NCBI GenBank assembly: GCA_030562195.1
Contig: CM060200.1
Span: forward strand, 32,961,023 to 33,025,022
Length of the DNA: 64,000 nt
Source: Nipponacmea schrenckii
Lineage: Eukaryota; Mollusca; Gastropoda; Lottiidae
Direction: 5' to 3'
Positions 12,901 to 22,620 of the stretch are shown piece after piece. Position 1 is the first letter of the stretch; every line of letters begins with the position of its first letter. Position numbers and translations under genes: made by a program. Below the pieces are notes generated by a model. It was not told the DNA's origin, searched no databases, and saw only the letters and a program-made list of their open reading frames with translations.

Positions 12901-14824
12901 TTTTATCGTACATCAGTTAAAGAAAATGTCAATGTGGATGAAGGTATGCATATTTTTGCAAACAATGTTATCTTTCACTAACTTATTTTCCTCAAAAAAT
13001 TTTTTTTCATACAAATACCTACTAAGTTACCATTTTTTCAAATGTTTTCTTTATAAATTAATTGACTTTCTTATGTTTTTAAAATTTTGATTTTTAATAT
13101 AAGTGAATTTTTTGTAAAACAAGCTGGATCCTTCTTGTGGATAAATATTACTCACTAGATTACCTTTAACCAACTATTGGGTTTTATGAAGCAGTTACTT
13201 GTGTTAATATACATTTTGAAACGCCTACATGAAAATAACTTGTGTACTCGATACAGGCCAGATTTTTTATCCGATTTGAATGAAACTTGGTATGTGCATT
13301 TATCTTGAAAATATCTCGGACAAGTTGGAAAATGGCACGATTCCAGATGTCGGTTTATGAGTTGTTGCACTTGATTAAATGAAAAAACGTTAAAATTTAC
13401 TTGTGTACTCAATAGAATCTGTAGTTTTCATCCGATTTGAATGAAACTTGGTATGTGTATTCATGTTGATGATATCTCGGACAAGTTCGAAAATGGCACG
13501 ATTCCAGATGTCGGTTTATGAGTTATGGCCCTTGATTAAATGAAAAAACCTTAAAATTTACTTGTGTACTCAATAGAAGCTGTAGTTATCATCCAATTTG
13601 AATGAAACTTGGTATGTGTATTCATCTTAATAATATCTCAGACAAGTTTGAAAATGGCAAGATTCCAGATGTCGGTTTATGAGTTATGGCCCTTGATTAA
13701 ATGAAAAAACTTAATATTTACTTGTGTACACAATAGAAGCTAAAGTTTTCATCCGATATGAATGAAACTTGGTATGTGTATTCATCTTGATAATATCTCG
13801 CCAGATGTCTGTTTATGAGTTAGCGCCCTTGATTTAATGAGAAAATATTAAAATTTACTTGTGTACGCAATAGAAGCTGAAGTTTTTATCCGATTTGAAT
13901 GAAACTTGGTACGTGTATTCATCTTAATAACATCTCGGACAAGTTCGAAATGGTGCAATTCCAGATGTCGGTTTATGAGTTATGGCCCTTGATTAAATGA
14001 AAAAACGTTAAAATGTACTTGTGTATGCTATAGAAGCTATAGTTTTCATCCGATTTGAATGAAACTTGGTATAGGTATTCATCTTGATAAACTCTCGCCA
14101 GATGTCTGTTTATGAGTTATTGCCCTTGATTTAATGAGAAAATGTTAAAATTTACTTGTGTACGTTATAGAAGCTGTAATTTTTATTCGATTTGAATGAA
14201 ACTTGGTGTGTATTCATCTTAATAACATCTCGGACAAGTTCAAAAATGGTGCGATTCCAGATGTCGGTTTATGAGTCATGGAATATTCTATTTGCTGAAG
14301 TGGGTGTATGTTACCTTGCCTGGCAAGCTATCTTTTGTTTATTATATTTCAGTATTCCGTTATTTATCTGAGAAATATATACAAGAATTAAGTATGGTTA
14401 GTGAGGATGATTCTTTACCATTAACTATAGGTCAAGGTATGTTTAATTACTTTAATAAATTACCTCATTATTACCTAAGTACTGACTAATGCTAGCAGAA
14501 AACCTACTGATACTAAATGCTGTCTTGTTTCGTTTGTTACATATTAATGTTAAAGATCTTGAACATATCTTGCCATAAAATTTATCATTGCAAATACTAG
14601 ATTTATTCATTTTGTTAAGAATTTGATATTATTATTTTATTACATAACCCATGTATCTCTTATATTTTAACACTTTCATTTCAGGTGTTATCCAAAATGA
14701 TACTAAAAATAGTTCCAAGGACAAAAACTCTAAACATAAAAACAATAACGAAACCATAACACTGAAACCTAGTAAAAAACGGACTAAGAAGTTACTGATG
14801 ACATCTAAATGTGTTTTGTTATAG
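3925..14824 (+). CDS. RAB23: Rab23 small GTPase (7 coding exons)
   Basis: Coding exons are 3925-4079, 4447-4532, 11082-11158, 12357-12436, 12861-12943, 14353-14436 and 14685-14824. All introns are GT-AG with consistent phase, giving 234 aa (human Rab23 is 237). The start ATG has an in-frame TGA two codons upstream and matches the family N-terminus (EEDMEVAIK). Visible motifs: P-loop GNGAVGKS (16-23), T41 in switch [10 protein letters not shown] (63-71), NKID (121-124) and TSV (150-152). The N-terminal half is almost identical to vertebrate Rab23; the tail after about residue 175 is divergent and Lys/Asn/Ser-rich. Rab23 cycles between GDP and GTP on endosomal and ciliary membranes and is a known negative regulator of Hedgehog signalling. 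The C-terminus is CVLL, a CaaX box ending in Leu, which predicts geranylgeranylation; the vertebrate protein ends CSIP. Introns 2 (6.5 kb) and 5 (1.4 kb) are loaded with repeats. Confidence 0.97.
4160..4352 (+). repeat. tRNA-derived SINE in Rab23 intron 1
   Basis: A diverged RNA polymerase III A-box-like stretch (TCTCAGTGAGTTAGACG, about 4177) is followed by a body reading ATGAACTTTTGGATATTCCAGACCC, GGGCTGACATGAAAAG and TCCTTCGGATGTGAC. It ends in an ATTTC-rich tail at about 4337-4350. The same body occurs at about 20.3-20.6 kb (minus strand), 43.75-44.05 kb and 53.3-53.5 kb, so this is one dispersed SINE family. This copy is old, with a weak B box. Confidence 0.7.
4977..5575. repeat. Large imperfect inverted repeat (foldback/MITE-like)
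   Basis: The left arm, 4977-5257, pairs with the right arm, 5380-5575, around a spacer of about 120 bp. The left arm has about 90 bp absent from the right one, itself bounded by inverted AGTTCTACC and GGTAGAACT (5084-5140). Because the arms are complementary, short open frames on opposite strands encode near-identical peptides ([12 protein letters not shown]); that is a palindrome effect, not evidence of genes. No clear target duplication was found. Confidence 0.8.
6092..6188. repeat. Perfect 43-bp palindrome with 11-nt loop
   Basis: 6092-6134 is the exact reverse complement of 6146-6188, with loop TTCTTGGGCAA. The loop plus its flanking bases (GTCTTCTTGGGCAAGACTCT) also occurs as a direct copy at 6071-6090, just before the left arm. 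The exact match implies recent origin. It would form a very stable hairpin in RNA or single-stranded DNA within Rab23 intron 2. Confidence 0.95.
10915..10960 (-). repeat. Relic end of a HINE-like element
   Basis: GTGGGCGTAGCTACTAGGCAACCACTTGT at this spot shares CTAGGCAACCACTTGT exactly with the reverse complement of the terminus at about 41883-41900. It also resembles the ends at 14305-14335, 54940-54980 and 55309-55340. Only the end is left; no tandem core is attached. It lies about 130 bp upstream of Rab23 exon 3. Confidence 0.5.
13175..14337 (+). mobile_element. HINE/pearl-like element: 160-bp tandem core, Rab23 intron 5
   Basis: Seven copies of a unit containing TGAAACTTGG start near 13281, 13442, 13603, 13763, 13900, 14060 and 14197. 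Spacing is 160-161 bp, with two 137-bp units lacking the CGGACAAGTTCGAAAATGG part. The array ends in GTGGGTGTATGTTACCTTGCC, with a TTGCC/GGCAA mini-hairpin, and AAGCTATCTTTT, the same terminus seen inverted at 55309. No microsatellite end is present at the left, so the copy is truncated. The tandem units are related, in inverse orientation, to those at 42.0-43.2 kb. The element stops about 16 bp before the exon 6 splice acceptor. Confidence 0.8.
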
Positions 14825-15580
14825 TGATATGTGATTATCTGTGTTCTTATTTATATTCTAATTATCTGATGAAGACTCCTCAAGAACTAATAAATATCAC
14901 ATGTGTTGGAGCCTCCATGTATATTTATGATCATAATTTACCAAAGACTGCATCTAATCTGAGACCAAAAATGAATGAATATTATATTCTCAACTGCATG
15001 AACATATATCATTTCGGAGTCTTAGAAGGTAATTCAAAATCTTTCATGGCAAATGACATATACAAAGGTAATAAGATTGAAATAAGATTAGGTTGTCATC
15101 GTGATTTTTTCATGTCTTCATTTCTTCATCAATGTTTATGAATTTCTGGCACTTGAGGTATGATTTTAAGTGTTCTATGATCTGAAAGTATATTTTTATA
15201 TTTTGTATGTAGTTTTTTAATGTTGTTTATATTTTGTTATTTATATTTGTATAATTATATTTATCATAATATTTATATTTATTTATAAAAAAAACACAAA
15301 CAAGATATATATACAAGAATATCTGGACTTTTTTGTTTCTTTTTCTATATAGAATTGTCTATAATGATTACAAAATATAGAGTTTTTAATGTCAAATTGT
15401 TTTTTTTTACATATGTATATGTAAATCAGGAACACTGAAATCAGTTAATCTTTCAACATTCAAGTAGGTTTAAAAGGGGAGGATTCTTGGATTATCAATT
15501 TATAGATTTGCAGAAATGAATAAAAGACTGATTTCTGAAAGATTTTATACTATATTTTAAAATAAAAAGAATGAACATTT
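14825..15580 (+). other. Probable Rab23 3' UTR and polyadenylation region
   Basis: AT-rich sequence after the stop codon. AATAAA signals lie at 14889-14894, 15519-15524 and 15561-15566. The first is only about 65 bases past the stop; which one is used cannot be decided. A 110-codon open frame (14809-15141) overlaps the stop and covers this region, but it has no recognisable similarity and is treated as chance. Confidence 0.5.
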
Positions 15581-16122
15581 CCAATTTTTTTCTCAGAACG
15601 CAAATGTGCTGAATAGATATGATTATGGAATGAAGGCATTAAGAAAAGAGCCTGTGTATAATTGTGATATCAATAGGGATTTAGGTGCTGAGGTGCAATT
15701 TATTAAAGGTAGTCTGGTATAAATCTTAGTTACCTCCCTTTCAGCAGTAATTTTGTGCACTGATGAGAATCGAGGATTTACTCAAATGGTGTTCCTTTCA
15801 TATTTATATGTAAAAAAACCTAAATCGTTAATTTTTCCCAAAATTTAAAAAAAGGAAAAGGGGAGATTTTTGGATTATCCATTTATAGATTCCCAAAAAG
15901 AAAAAGAAGAATTTCGAAAGATTTCATACTATATTTAAATAAAAAGAATGAACATTCCAATTTATTTTTCGCGAAAATGTGCTTTTTATCTTTGATTATG
16001 GAATGAACATTAAGAAAAGACCTGTATAATTGTGATATCAATAATTTAGGTGCTGAGGTGCAATTATTCCACCTTGTCGGATAAATCTTTTACCTCCCTT
16101 TCGATTAATTTTGTGCACTAGG
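15478..16122. repeat. Tandem direct duplication, second copy deletion-rich
   Basis: 15478-15760 and 15858-16122 align along their length (shared runs include GAATGAACATT, AATTGTGATATCAATA, TTAGGTGCTGAGGTGCAATT and TACCTCCCTTTC). Nearly all differences are one- to four-base losses in the second copy, for example GAGCCTGTGTATAATTG against GACCTGTATAATTG. It is non-coding and sits directly downstream of Rab23. It may be a real old duplication or an assembly/consensus artefact (see findings). Confidence 0.75.
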
Positions 16123-17200
16123 GTCGATGTTTATCAAGGGGGTCCGCATGAGAACGTTTCAGAGCTTGTGACACCGAAATCTTTAATTCTGTGCGAATCT
16201 ATTGAAAATAAGCCCATCCTTGCATTTTACTGAATTTCCAGTCATCAAATTTTTCCCGACGAAAAACGAATTGACGCTAAAAAACTTTCAAAACTATCGA
16301 GACCCGGGTAATCAAGGGGACACAATTTTTTTTCCCAAGCCGCTTTTTTTTAATCTTTTAATATTTATTCAACATATAAAACACCATAAAACCTCAAACC
16401 ATTTGTGGGAGGGGGATTTCTGACGTGGGGGATGTGTCCCCCTGTCCCCTATGGATCTGCGCCCCTGTCCGTCTTCATATTTGTATCAATGAGTTCAATG
16501 AGTTACAGCGCAACATGAATAGGCGTGGTAACAGATTGTCTTTAGCACTAACAGGGATTCAAATGTTTTTTCATTATCGTTCAAAAATCGAGCATCAAAC
16601 CGGTCATTGGACGAGTTTTAAAACTTTAGTCCCTGCCTTTTGCTTCTTGTGATGTACATTAATTACCAGCATCAATAATCTGAATTCTTTTCGATATAAT
16701 GTGATCGAGTGCAAGTTTTTGAGAAGAGGGTTTAATGCTAGACACAGTTAAAGTATGCGTTCGAGATTGAATATAATCGGATATAAATACAGTGATTAAA
16801 TCTGATAAGAGCTAAATCCTATTAGTGCATATCGGCGGTAACTAAAACCCTGACTTCTTGACTGTAGGCCTACCTGCGTTCAATACAATCCTCTTACAAA
16901 TACTTGAACTTGATCGACCTTGATCAATCACTTCACATGGTTTTCTATTTGTTTTTGATCCGATTAAGATGTGATGATCTCCTTGGTCAGTAAAAAAATG
17001 ACAAGTATTATTATAAATTCAATCACAACCTATTATTGAAATATGTCGCACTTAGTTTATTTGTTCTTCCACCACTTTACTAAGAGCTATTCGGTTTTTG
17101 TTTTTATACATCCACATGGGGGGGGGGGGGTGGGGTGGTCTTACGTCTCTTGAAAAAAACAAAATAGACAAAAGCATTTTTGTTTCAACCAAACATTTCT
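16123..17200. other. Unassigned intergenic sequence
   Basis: No gene recognised. The 16.1-16.5 kb part ends in a GC-richer run (GGATGTGTCCCCCTGTCCCC, about 16431) of the kind found at ends of interspersed repeats, without a second end to delimit it. A 13-G homopolymer lies at 17118-17130, followed by GGGG and GG runs. Confidence 0.4.
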
Positions 17201-17209
17201 AAATGGATT

Positions 17210-18240
17210 AAATCAAAGATGAATATCTGGAGGCAAATTTTTGCTGTACCGGAAGTAAGCATAAGTTTCACCGCGTCTGAGAGCTTATTTATGGGCAGAT
17301 TTAGTTAAAAATTTCTTTGTTTTGTTTTTTGTTATAAGATCTATCATATAAAGTTGATAAATTAAAAAATAAAATAATTGTTGGGTAAAATATTTGAATT
17401 TAGCAATATGTTGCTAATTATCGGATCGATCTGAAATTCACAAAATATAGAACATATTGTATATACCAATAAAACTAATTCATCAAAATATTTGCATTAC
17501 TTCCGGTTTCAGCGCGAACATCTTCGATTTTTTTGCCGTTATATTTTTTTGTGTAAGGTTTCCGGCAAAAACAGAAAATGGCATAGAATAACTATTCCTA
17601 CTTTACAATTTAAGAAGGATTGAACCACCGAGTAAATATATCATCAAAAACCATATATTTTCTAAACCGGAAATGAGATACTGCATAATGAGCAAGAATT
17701 TTGCATCGAGTTTATATGGCCTATTTTCTGGATAGATTAACCTCAAAGTTTCTTAAATATGTTAAATGTTTAAAGATGTATTTGGTGCATTAGAAAATTT
17801 AATTTTTTGGATTTTTTTTCGAAAAAAAATTGCCCCCAATATTCAAAATTTTGAATTCTGAAATTCTCAGAATATGGACAAGTTGCCAATACAAATAATA
17901 TCGCTTGATTAATATTTTCTTTTATCACTTCCGGTTTTGGGGCGAGGGTTTTTCAAAATCAGTACCTGGTGCCCCCACTTCCAGAGTAAATGAAAGATGT
18001 CGACAAAAACGATATATATTGTCTATTGTGAAATGTAGCCCATATACTTCAGCACAATTTTTCCTTTTCATTTGGACATTTTTTCCTGTTCTTCACCTGT
18101 ATATGAAATATGATAATTAATTCTAAATGAAAATGTTATGAAGTCATTGGTAAAAATTGCATTCCAACGGAGAATATTTATAACAGATTCGATCAATTGT
18201 TTTTTCTCAGATTGAAAAACTATTTTTTTCCGGTGTGATG
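17210..18240. repeat. ACTTCCGG-motif repeat, locus 2
   Basis: Sequence with recurring ACTTCCGGTTT or its complement at about 17250, 17502 and 17927, plus a decayed copy at 17657. It is interspersed with AT-rich segments describing no open frame. It resembles the block at 193-1785, the one at 20.86-21.7 kb and the one at 58.3-58.65 kb in motif and context. Boundaries are approximate. Confidence 0.45.
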
Positions 18241-19780
18241 TTTGAATTACTCAGAAGTACACTGGCTATTGCAATTGTCTATGTTTTACCAATCAAATAG
18301 TATTACTCAGTTCAAGGTCATGGGCCAAACCCAGAGGGCAGATGATCGGTTCTGTCTTTGCTCCCACATTCTGCAATTGGAACCGATTACGACCAAACTG
18401 CCCCTAGCTGTGGGTCTATGATTCCAATTCTTTTGCAAATTAACGGATTTCTCTAATTAATTATTGATCTAATGATCTGAATGTGACGTGACTGACCAAG
18501 TATCAGAGACTCTGTTTACTTCAAGTGGTTTCTCTTCAAACCTCTTGTGGATAGAATAGTAATGACATAGTTGATGAAACAACAGTTCAAGTTCGTTCAA
18601 ACGGAAAATCGCGACGTGTGTTAATCTGGCCAACAATATGTCAATCGTCAACTATCCGGCAATCGGCAGAGATAGAATTCTCTGTTTTTAGCAAAATTCT
18701 ATCTACCGAAATTTGTTTATCTGTCCACAAAGATCTGAAAGTTTCAAAATCATATCCATGAATCAAGGTGTAATGGAAGCTTGGCGATATGTATTTCAAG
18801 TGACCATAATTCGCTCAAACCTACTGGACTGTAATTTAATGTAATCATAGATACAAATAGGCAGAAGTTGAGACATTTTCCAAATGTTATGGCTGAAAAT
18901 TTTTTTTTATTTGAAGTTTTGGTCATCGGGACACCCTAAATTTGTTTTAACTTAGGTCATTTTAAAACCAAACATAATATCTAATTTTGTTTTGTATGAC
19001 AGCTCCAGTGTCCACTACAGATTCAATAGCAATTAGATACATCTTGAAGTCATAATGTGACTATTTGATACAAATTGTATAATATATTATCTACTCTAAG
19101 GTTTTCTCCATGACATCAAATAATGTTGCAATCAAACGACTTCTTGTTTTCAACTTGGCGCGTTTCTATTTTCAAGAAATGTAACTGATTATCAATGGCG
19201 TTACATTTCGTGATCAAAGCAGATCTCTGTGATTATTTTGACATAAACTCTTGTATTAAGAGGTCACAGATATTAATTATACACCACGAACCCCACCGGA
19301 TTTTGGCTAGTCAGTGATTATATTATAATTGTCATACCGAGAGAGGAAATTCATCTGACATCTTATTAGGACTTTCTTTCACATCAACTTTAGGTCAAAT
19401 AAACTTTTGCGAGATGATTGACGGTTCAGTTCAGATAATCCCGATTGTTCGTTCCCCAGTGAAATAACCTGAATGGGAACTTGGATTTTCTTGATTTCCT
19501 TGATTTGATTGAAAACAGACTGTCTAACCACATTCATAAAAATGGCCATCGATATACGCCCACATTTGTTATGGCAGCCAATTCCGTCCGAGGGATTGAC
19601 AAGAGTAAATAAATAAATTGTTTTCTGATTTTATATAATGTTCATACATTGGTGATTACGAAAAATCCAGCAAGAAACTGGCTCTCTGTCGCGTCTATAT
19701 AATTTGAACGCATTTGATTTGTCTGATTTTTAATTCATCCATGTCTGACTGCAAACACACACACATCAAGTTTCGTCAAA
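18241..19780. other. Unassigned intergenic sequence with one HINE-like terminus
   Basis: No gene recognised. ATATACGCCCACATTTGTTATGG at about 19554-19576 matches the TATACGCCCACAT terminus of the HINE-like elements at 54.05 kb, and AATTCCGTCCGAGG follows where those elements carry the CCGT microsatellite. This is likely a truncated end. Confidence 0.45.
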
Positions 19781-19784
19781 ATCT

Positions 19785-20010
19785 ATCAAATGAAATGATT
19801 GGAGTTTCACGTCCTACTTTTCTGCTGATGAAGACGGGCAACACCATGCAGTGTGCAATGAGGGAAAGTTTACTAGGTCAGCGGCATAAGCCTGCTCTTT
19901 TTTCAATTTCCAACTGTCGATGGATCTTTAACGTGCTCAGGCTGTAGCACACGGTGCCTCAGTTTATTGCCCCACCCGAACGCTTTCTCCGTGTCTGTTC
20001 CTCAGACCTG
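19785..20010 (-). repeat. Truncated SINE, minus strand
   Basis: Shares CATGCAGTGTGCAATGAGGGAAA, AGCACACGG and GCCTCAGTTTATTG with the fuller copy at 20.3-20.6 kb, in the same orientation. The tRNA-like head is missing: the sequence stops within the TCTGTTCCTCAGACCTGCATCAC portion of the body. A short tail-only fragment of the same family also appears around 32470-32515. Confidence 0.65.
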
Positions 20011-20299
20011 CATCACTAATTTGTATACTCTTGTTTTTAGTAATTATTAGTAAATCCACGTAGGTATTTAGTAATATAAGTATACTCATGTAGGTATTTA
20101 GCAATTATTAGTATATACAATGTAATAATTCGCTCACTCATGTAGGTACAAAATGTCAAAGTCTACACATTAGTGAAAGGGTGAAATTAATTGCTTGAAA
20201 ACAAAATGGTCTTGAAGAGGACCCGATTCTAACATAAGAGACTGCCTTCATTAAGCAACCGTTTTCTAATATCTTCTTGAGTGGTCTAGCAATACAGGT

Positions 20300-20625
20300 T
20301 CTACGGTATGTAGTAATCATCATGAGTTTTACCTCCTACTCTTCTGCACCTTATGGGCTAATGAAGACGCCATGCAGTGTGCAATGAGGGAAATTTTGCC
20401 AGGACAGCGGCATGAGCCGGCATGTAGCACACGGGGCCTCAGTTTATTGTCCCATCCGAACGACTAGACGCTTTTTCCATGTCAGTCCCTCTGACCTGCA
20501 TCACTGACAAGGGGAAACCGGGTTGAAAAATCCGAAAGTTCATCTCGACCTTTGCCGGGATGGAAACCTGGACCTTCAGGTTAGCGAGCAAGCTTCTAAC
20601 CCACTGAGCCACCGCGAGAATGGAG
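20300..20625 (-). repeat. Near-complete tRNA-derived SINE, minus strand
   Basis: Read on the minus strand from about 20620. The head is GGTGGCTCAGTGGGTTAGA, a good polymerase III A box, and a B-box-like GGTTTCCATCCC follows at about 20565. The body then reads AACTTTCGGATTTTTCAACC and GGACTGACATGGAAAAAGCG, continues through CCCGTGTGCTACATGCCGGC, and ends with GGTGCAGAAGAGTAGGAGG. This is the best reference copy for the family seen at 4.16, 19.8, 27.4, 43.75 and 53.3 kb. Confidence 0.8.
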
Positions 20626-20859
20626 AGAATGGAAGAAGATGACATTCTTTATGAAGAAGATATCCAATCACCTCCGGTGACATCTCCCTTACCCGTACCA
20701 GGTTCTCAAGCTGAATGTGAGACTGAATGAGAGACAGGACCATGTCCTTGTGTATTGGGCCTAATTCTGACCCATGTAAAATAAAGTCTAATGAAAACAA
20801 AGAGTTTTGTTTTCATTAGACTTTTTTTTTTTTCGGGAAGCTCCCTAGCCCAACTCGAA

Positions 20860-21960
20860 AATGGTATAGAAATTTGGTTTGAAAAATACGATAAGATACG
20901 TACTGGAATAGAAAATGAATATATATAAAACTAAAAATTTTACGCATCAGTAGTTAGTAATTGCATAATAATAATTTAATAATTGCATAACTTTGTTGCT
21001 TATTATCAGATCGCTTTGAAAATTACAGAATATAGAGAAGTCGCCTATAGAAATAAAACCGCATCATAAAAAAATTTCTAGCACTTCCGGTTCTTGTGTG
21101 AGAACTTCCGGTTTTTTAGAACCGCGTTGGGTTACCCAACTTCCGGTGTATGTAAGAAATCAGTACAAAAGCTATACATATATACTATCAGGCATAATTA
21201 GAACCCTTTTAGAATAAAAAAATCCAAACCGGAAGTGATACTCTATGTGTCATCACAGAACGGTAACATTCAGCAAAATTTTAATAAGTCCGCTAATTTT
21301 TATTCGATTTGTCCGATTTTGGTGTTTTTAGAAACCTTGTTACTTTATCTAAAACTTTTTGGGAACAGAATTTTGATTTTCAAATTTAATTTTTTTTAAT
21401 GCCCGATTGAAGTTTTTTGAAATTTTGAAAAATGACCTTGACCTTCAATGACCCTGATTATTTCAAGTAGAATGTTCTTGACCTAAGCTATCCACACATA
21501 TGCCTATTATGATCGACAACAATTTTTTGGGTACCCGTTTTAGTTTTTTGAAATTCACAAGGCTATATCAAATGACCTTGACCTTCAATGTCCATGAATT
21601 TTAAAAACGCATCATAAAAATTTTTCTATCACTTCCGGTTTTTGCGTGAGAGCTTCCGGTTTTTCAGAACCCTGCTGGGATCTGCACAGATATCAATAGT
21701 AGCTTCATGTTGAGCCCCAGTCGGTGACGTCATAAAAGACGTTAGATTTAGTGGAATTGCAAGCTACATCCATGTTTTATATAGTAGATAAATTTCAACC
21801 TCTTGTTTTATTCACAAAAATAAATAATATTGACAATTCTGACCTTTAAAATTATTGGTGGAACCTTAAAAATTTTGTCATTAATATGCAATAAACTTTA
21901 AACTGTGGTGTAACAATATTACATAATAAAACTTCGCGTATATTTTTTGAACCCATAGAG
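20860..21960. repeat. ACTTCCGG-motif repeat with internal direct repeat
   Basis: ACTTCCGG motifs occur at about 21085, 21103, 21140, 21225 (reverse), 21631 and 21650. The segment starting CGCATCATAAAAA at about 21061 recurs diverged at about 21606, each followed by the doubled motif CACTTCCGGTT..GAGARCTTCCGGTTTTT. ATGACCTTGACCTTCAATG also occurs twice (about 21434 and 21575). Non-coding; family unknown. Confidence 0.55.
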
Positions 21961-22029
21961 ATTGTTTGCCACTCTCGGAACTGTTCACAGTTCTAGTTAT
22001 AATTATTATTATTAAGTTTCTACAGCTGC

Positions 22030-22620
22030 TCTACCGGTTGACTTCCTAATGTCATTACAAGACACACTGAACAATATGTCTCAGTCCATTACCTCAATGG
22101 GCACTGCCTGGCAGAATATGAGTAAAGATTCTAATCTATCCTCATCACAGATCTAGACTATCCCTAAAAGGTAGAGATTTCGATCTAGATCCCCTAAAAA
22201 ACGTTCAGTATTATCCCATTATGACAAAAGTTTGAGAAATCAATCTCCTTTGAATAAGAGAAAGAAGACTGGACATCATACTATCAGTGATAGTGATACT
22301 GACTCCATGTCCAGCTCATCCAAGTGTTCAATTGGCAACTTTTCAAAGGATGTAGATGATTTGTTTCAACAAACAACTGTTGCCCCTATCACTAATGATG
22401 AAAATTTTGATACAACCTTACAAGAAATCTATTATGTTTTTAATACAACAGAGGCAACTGGACCTGAGGTTGCAGAGAAACTATAGAGGTTCAGTGATAA
22501 ACTCAGTGATGATGTCCTTAAGCGAACATTAGACAAATATCAAAGGCCTAAGAATTGCTTCGTCTCTGGTCTTTGGGCAAAACTAACAGCTCCAGTTAAA
22601 AATACAAGATTTGAGAATTA
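22030..22620 (+). pseudogene. DIRS-type retroelement gag-like relic
   Basis: 22031-22155 is open and reads like an amphipathic gag N-terminus (LPVDFLMSLQDTLNNM, then ending at TAG 22154). 22232-22486 is an 84-codon open stretch rich in Lys/Arg then Asp/Ser (ISDSDTDSMSSSSK). After a stop the frame continues FSDKLSDDVLKRTLDKYQRP, resembling the LKEKLEKYPRPENC-type segment of DIRS gag-like proteins. Three in-frame stops or shifts break it, and no reverse transcriptase or tyrosine recombinase follows. The assignment rests on remembered family character, so it is moderate. Confidence 0.5.

Noticed and set aside
13155..14270. CRISPR-like regular repeat array
   Set aside because: The units are 137-161 bp and contiguous, without unique spacers, in a eukaryotic intron; it is a tandem-core transposable element.
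14809..15141. 110-codon plus-strand open frame after Rab23
   Set aside because: It overlaps the Rab23 stop in another frame, lies in AT-rich 3' UTR sequence and has no recognisable motif; best explained as chance.
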